64,000 nucleotides of DNA from Lepraria neglecta (lineage: Eukaryota > Ascomycota > Lecanoromycetes > Lecanorales > Stereocaulaceae), in assembly GCA_033220425.1 (NCBI GenBank), contig CM065650.1:3410001-3474000 (forward strand). Direction: 5' to 3'. Position 1 is the stretch's first letter. Every line of letters begins with the position of its first letter. The notes under the pieces are model-generated. The model was not told where the DNA came from and ran no database searches. It was given only the letters and a program-made list of their open reading frames with translations. Below are positions 59,310-64,000 of the stretch, piece by piece. A program made the position numbers and the translations under genes.

Positions 59310-61265
59310 ATGTTTTCCTCTATCGGACTGTTCCAGCAGGTGCAATGCCCGGAGCAATCTCACTGCTCTCTCTCAAACTGCATTTTCGCCCATCATTCTC
59401 CCTCGGCTGTTCAAGCAGCAGAGGGTCTACCATTAACACCACCAATACCAAGTTCAAGCCATGATGATGCTCTCGACCAGGACAGGCTACGAAAGAGGCG
59501 ACGGCTTGGTAACGACAATGAAAACGCTACTGAGCGCGATATCTCCGGGTCCAACGCCCAAAAGCGAGACCATCTGGCTTTCCAGCAAGGGAGAGCGGGC
59601 ACTGCTGTTTTGAAGCCTCCATTTACGGCATCTAGAGAAATATCTCCCCCACCCCTACGAAGCTCGAAAGGATCCACGAGCCAGCACACTCCTGCTCAAG
59701 ATCGCACGGCGATATCGCTCAAATCTACCAAGGACCCCAACCTCAATGGTCTGACAGCGCCAGCCAAGAAGGTGGTTGAGGAGTTTCTCAATCCAAGGAT
59801 GATTCCTAAGCCTCCAGCGTCCCATGCAGTCCGTATGCAGCTACTCACCATGGTGCATGAGCAAATGGTCCGTCTTAATGAAGAGGTATGGCAAAGCCAA
59901 GATCCCTCAAAGTCCATTTTGCTACTCAATTCTCAAGAATTGATCTTGGAAGCACTAGATGAGGAAGAGAAGGTAGCCAAGCAGAGCCCGGCAGTCTACT
60001 TGAACATTGTGAAGTTGCGAATTACCAAGCTGAGAAAGATGCAATTGGCGGGGTGGAAGGAGGAGAGGCTAAAGCAGATTGCAAGACGTACTCCGGTCGA
60101 AGTACCCACAGAAGCCGTGAAAACGCTAAAGGTCATCGAGACTGGTCTCACTACCTCCGAAGAAATTGCCTTCTTATCAAAGTTATCTGCAAGACAGAGC
60201 CAATTGACAAAGTACGGTTACGTTCCAATTGCACCCAGTGACAAGGAAGTAGCAAAGGCCCGCGAAGGTGTCGAGGCGGCTCAAGGCTGGGAGGAATGCG
60301 ATCGCTGCAAATCTCGCTTTCAAGTCTTTGCAGGCAGAAGGGAAGAGGATGGTGCTTTAACCTCTGGTGGACAATGCACCTACCACCCTGCAAAGCCCCG
60401 ACGACCAATATCGAAAGACAAAGCAGACAAGATAGTCAAGGAGTCCATATACGCTTGCTGTAACGAGAGCGTTGGGCAGTCGTCCGGTTGTACTGCAGCG
60501 CCTACGCACGTCTTCAAGGTCTCCGATCCCAAGCGGCTAGCGCTGGTCATGCCATTCAAAGAGACTCCGCCCAAGCTGCTGACTCCGGGCCCAAACATAG
60601 CTGTCTGCTTTGACTGCGAGATGGGATACACAACTATGGGCTTGGAGCTGATTCGTCTGACTGCAACGTCTTGGCCAAATGGAGAGGAGCTGCTAGATGT
60701 GCTCGTCAGACCGCTGGGTGAGGTCCTCGACCTCAATTCTCGATTCTCGGGCGTGTTCCCGAAAGACTACGCAGACGCCATACCCTACAACTCGGGTCTA
60801 GATACTAGCCAGGCGCCTAACGCAGATGGCAAGCCCCAGCTACGGCTGGTGGACTCACCGGCCGCTGCTCGCGATCTGCTGTTCGGACTTCTGACTCCTG
60901 AAACTCCACTCATTGGGCACGCTTTAGACAATGACCTCAACGCAGCACGCATCATCCATCCATCAATTGTCGATTCTGTTCTTCTCTACCCGCACCCTCG
61001 TGGTCTGCCCATCAGATTCGGGCTCAAGGTGCTTATGAAGAAGCACTTGGATCGAGACATCCAAACAGGTGGGGCTCAAGGTCATGACTCGAAGGAGGAT
61101 GCTCAAGCTGCAGGGGACTTGGTAAGGCTCAAGGTGGCGGAAACGTGGAAGGCGATGAAGAGGGATGGGTGGACGATGAGGGACAGGGAATTTCTTCCAC
61201 CGTTGCCCAACGTGTCGACCACGAATGTTCCATTTGGAGCTTATGCTGCTCAAACGAAGGGATGA
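59310..61265 (+). CDS. rex3: RNA exonuclease 3-like (REX3), DEDD family
   Basis: A single exon of 651 aa. The frame is open further upstream, with another ATG at 59,280, but ATG 59,310 gives the N-terminus MFSSIGLFQQVQCP typical of REX3, with CACC before the ATG. A CCCH finger spans residues 13-28 (C-x5-C-x4-C-x3-H). A Ser/Pro-rich, basic linker follows, then a second Cys-x2-Cys...Cys-x2-His site (330-359). The exonuclease domain starts with FDCEMGYT (Asp435, Glu437), continues with GHALDNDL, and ends in HDSKEDAQAAGDL, so the DEDD metal ligands are present. The family trims 3' ends of small RNAs and RNase MRP RNA in the nucleus. This is a housekeeping neighbour, not part of the metabolite pathway. 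Confidence 0.88.
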   Translation: MFSSIGLFQQVQCPEQSHCSLSNCIFAHHSPSAVQAAEGLPLTPPIPSSSHDDALDQDRLRKRRRLGNDNENATERDISGSNAQKRDHLAFQQGRAGTAVLKPPFTASREISPPPLRSSKGSTSQHTPAQDRTAISLKSTKDPNLNGLTAPAKKVVEEFLNPRMIPKPPASHAVRMQLLTMVHEQMVRLNEEVWQSQDPSKSILLLNSQELILEALDEEEKVAKQSPAVYLNIVKLRITKLRKMQLAGWKEERLKQIARRTPVEVPTEAVKTLKVIETGLTTSEEIAFLSKLSARQSQLTKYGYVPIAPSDKEVAKAREGVEAAQGWEECDRCKSRFQVFAGRREEDGALTSGGQCTYHPAKPRRPISKDKADKIVKESIYACCNESVGQSSGCTAAPTHVFKVSDPKRLALVMPFKETPPKLLTPGPNIAVCFDCEMGYTTMGLELIRLTATSWPNGEELLDVLVRPLGEVLDLNSRFSGVFPKDYADAIPYNSGLDTSQAPNADGKPQLRLVDSPAAARDLLFGLLTPETPLIGHALDNDLNAARIIHPSIVDSVLLYPHPRGLPIRFGLKVLMKKHLDRDIQTGGAQGHDSKEDAQAAGDLVRLKVAETWKAMKRDGWTMRDREFLPPLPNVSTTNVPFGAYAAQTKG

Positions 61266-62663
61266 GGGTTTTATTGTCTTTCATGAGGTAATCATCGTCG
61301 AGACTTCAAGCCTGCCGTCCTCCAAGTCTACGATCTACGATAGAACCGGCTTTCCTCAAGAACCAGACAGTCCATTCATGACATGATGTCTCGACCGACT
61401 ATCCTTGATTGATAGTCCATCCCGCTTTACCATTATTCACCCAATGGGCAATTTTTTACCTATGTACTCGTTTACGTTAGCATTGCAAGCAGTCCAAGCA
61501 CAACGCTACTAGCAATGGAGCTACGGCGTGTATTGGTGAGACCTCGTGGCATTCCGTGACCAACGCGAGACCAATCCAATCTTTGTTATGAACGTAACGT
61601 AAGAACTATGGCCCAAAGTGAGATAAGCTTCGCGCTGACAGCCCGGCTGATCATTCCAAAAGCAGCATCCTGGGTCTGATCACCTCAAGCCTGGCGTAAA
61701 ATAGAGTAGAGAGTCTGTGCTCTTCGAGTTCAGGCACAAGGACATAGTTTTCCCTAAGGACAACCTTTTGCTTAAAATGGATAGTGGCAGAGACCAGAAT
61801 CGGGTAAGTTTGCGCCATCTGACGAGCTCAGGGGTATCCCGACCCTTAGCGTATTCTAGCGCAGGAACGCACGACAGCACGTGGCGGGGCCGGCTTGGCG
61901 CTCCGGGCGACGGAAAATTACTTGCACGCCAGATCTCCAATCTGACATTGACATCGGGGAATCCACGGTTCTAGAGTCCTTGTTCAAACTGACTTTCTAC
62001 AGCATGTGTCGACTCGTCGTTACTACTAGCGCCATGTTCGTACGTAAGTCATTGGGCTCTGAGCTGCTCACCAAACGCTAGCCTTTCACAAAATGTTGCA
62101 CAGCAAGGTCGCACTTCGGCGAATCTCAACTACGTACAAGCCACTTAGCCAAACGGAGCTGAGCACCCGTTCTTGGTAACTTGTTTACTTATCGTCGCTC
62201 GCCTATCAAGCCTATTATGAACCGTCCCCATTAAAAACGAGGCCGATTCTTCGTTCCTGTTGGTGGCTCTGTGCCGTACAGACACGTTAGCCGGATTCCT
62301 GCGGATAGTTGTTGTTACACACGGACCACTGCATGTATTCCACACCATCTTCCCTCAAATTTGAGTCTCGAGAGGGGGCCTGCCCCTCGTTCTGCTCCTC
62401 GTGCGTAAAGTCTGATACATCCCACATGGCTGCCATGTTTAAGCAGCTCGGCCTCGGCTTACTTCTCGCTCTGTGAATAATACCTTATTCTCCTGCTTTT
62501 TAAAATCCTCCCACCGTCTCTTTCGCTCATGTACAAAAACTCCAACACCCCTAAAACTCTTCCTCAGCTCCCGCGTTACCCTTACTAGTCTCGTTAGCAG
62601 CGGCAGCGACATCCATCCCGCAACGCAGAGCTTCACCCGCTCTGAGGGATTCGGAATACCACG
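61266..62663. other. Gene-free spacer, REX3 3' / GPCR 5'
   Basis: A 1.4-kb spacer. The small open frames on both strands have no domain or splice support. The last 150 bp before the GPCR start are pyrimidine-rich, as in fungal 5' leaders. Nothing else was seen. Confidence 0.55.
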
Positions 62664-64000
62664 ATGACACATGTGTTGACCCCAAAACAGCTCCACGAGC
62701 TCGAAATCACAGAACGTGTTAGTTCTTGCTTCTCTCTAATCGGAACATCATTCATACTATTCACTTTCATCTACGCCCCAGTGTTTCGAAAACCAGTGAA
62801 CAGATTAATATTCTACGCATCATGGGGAAACACAGTCTGCAACATTGCAACGTTAATGTCGCAATCGGGCATACAAGCTGGCAGAAACTCGCATCTTTGC
62901 CAGTTTCAAGGCTTTCTGATCCAGATGTAACGATACACTATATCCAAACTAGGGAAATAGCTGCTAATTTTGTTAGGTTTCTGCCCGCAGATGCTCTATG
63001 GAATTTGGCCATGGCGATCAATGTCTACCTGACGTTATTTAAGAAGTACAACGCTCAACAGCTTAAAGCGTTAGAATGGAGATACCATATCATGTGCTAT
63101 GGAGCACCCTTCGTCGTTGCTCTCACATATCTTTTCATCAGTACACCCGCGAGAGGCAAAATGTACGGGCTAGCGACGGTACATTTTCCTCCTAAATGTC
63201 TTTCCGAGAACGACAAGACTGATCCTAGTGTTAGCTTTGGTGCTGGATTGACAACGATTGGGTCGTCTTCCGCATAGTAACGTGCTATGTTCCCGCATGG
63301 TAAAATCTCGCCCCATCCCAAATGATACCATTCCTAACATCTCCCAGGTGTTGCATCCTAATATCCTTCACCATCTACCTCGCCGCCGGCCGCGAAATCT
63401 TTGCCAAACGCCAACAGCTCCGAGGCTTCAGCAATCCCTCCCGCCCCGCTCTAATCGAAGTAGAGAATCCCTTCACGAGCTTCAAAAAAACAGAAATCTA
63501 CGTTACGACCGAGCTAGCCACCATGACTTCGCCGAACATACGCGATGTCTTCTTCCCGATTGACGAATCTGACAAGAGCAAGGGATTACCGAGCAGGCGC
63601 CCATCGAATGGAGGTTATGACCAATACTCTGTCACCATCAGCTCTGCGCCTCCTATGAGCCCTACTTTCCAAGCCCCTCCGACCCCACCTAAGGGGTTGG
63701 TTACAGTTCAGCTACGCAATAATAATAATAAAAATAAAGCGGCGAATGATGCTAATGCTGCGGCGTTTGGGTACACAAAAGTGGCGTTGTTGTTTTTCGT
63801 TTCTCTACTTGTCACATGGGTGTGTATCTCATGTTATCCGGTCAACCGGTCGTTCATTCATGTTGCTGACAGCCGATACCCAGGTTCCCTCATCCATAAA
63901 CCGCGCCTACAGTCTCGTCCACCCCGACCTCGTCTCCCTCCCCTTCACCTACGCCTCCGGCATCGTCCTCCCACTCATGGGCTTCTGGAACAGCGTCATC
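62664..64000 (+). CDS. G-protein-coupled receptor, cAMP-receptor-like, 3' end outside window
   Basis: Exons visible: 62,664-62,926, 62,977-63,178, 63,235-63,299, 63,348-63,819, and 63,884 running off the window. They join in frame. Helices seen: SCFSLIGTSFILFTFIYA (TM1), LIFYASWGNTVCNIATL (TM2), LPADALWNLAMAINVYLTLF (TM3), YHIMCYGAPFVVALTYLFI (TM4), then LWCWID followed by IVTCYVPAWCCILISFTIYLAAG (TM5), a long cytoplasmic loop of about 130 residues rich in Ser/Pro with an Asn/Lys run, and VALLFFVSLLVTWVPSSINR (TM6). The G-x-A-x-LWCWI pattern and long third loop fit the Dictyostelium cAR-like class of fungal receptors. It signals at the plasma membrane, and the ligand is unknown. It is not obviously linked to the cluster. 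Confidence 0.85.

Overview
The window reads as nuclear DNA of a filamentous ascomycete, most likely a Pleosporalean Dothideomycete. Genes have short introns (about 45-90 bp) with GT...AG ends and CTRAY-like branch sites. The left half shows extreme C-to-T and G-to-A decay of repeats, with TA excess and CA/TG depletion, which is the signature of repeat-induced point mutation (RIP).

Region 1 (1 to about 32,340) is an AT-rich block of dead transposons with no intact gene. It holds a Ty3/gypsy chromovirus remnant cut by the window edge (1-5190), an LTR-like stretch with hairpins and a 60-bp tandem duplication (5200-6480), unclassified remnants, a tRNA-like SINE-type motif (8431-8505), a 20-bp satellite (8841-8960), a minus-strand remnant (about 9160-13,070), a Plavaka/KDZ-type DNA transposon with a C2H2 finger (about 13,090-16,640), and an older chromodomain gypsy element (about 20,230-31,890). 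A second gypsy element with 225-bp LTRs and a 5-bp target duplication (24,687-31,052) is nested inside the older one.

Region 2 (about 32,345-58,160) switches abruptly to normal base composition and carries a secondary-metabolite cluster. Its genes are a short-chain dehydrogenase (-), a Zn2Cys6 regulator (+), a cytochrome P450 (+), a BBE-type FAD oxidase with signal peptide (+), a highly reducing polyketide synthase KS-AT-DH-MT-ER-KR-ACP of 2623 aa in 5 exons (-), an O-methyltransferase (+) and a 14-TM-type MFS transporter (+). The first six are the gene set known for solanapyrone biosynthesis (sol3, sol4, sol6, sol5, sol1, sol2). In that pathway the PKS makes a C-methylated pyrone, the methyltransferase caps the 4-hydroxyl, the P450 hydroxylates the C-methyl, and the FAD oxidase makes the aldehyde and guides the Diels-Alder cyclisation to the decalin. 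The lack of a thioesterase fits release by pyrone formation. The assignment rests on remembered cluster composition and domain logic, not on an alignment. A perfect-TIR MITE lies inside the cluster, and a 12-bp palindrome is shared by the P450 and MFS upstream regions.

Region 3 (about 59,300-64,000) returns to housekeeping content: an RNA exonuclease REX3-like gene and the 5' part of a cAMP-receptor-like GPCR that runs off the window. All exon structures were worked out by eye from splice signals and protein continuity. Each cluster gene closes in frame with the stated exons.
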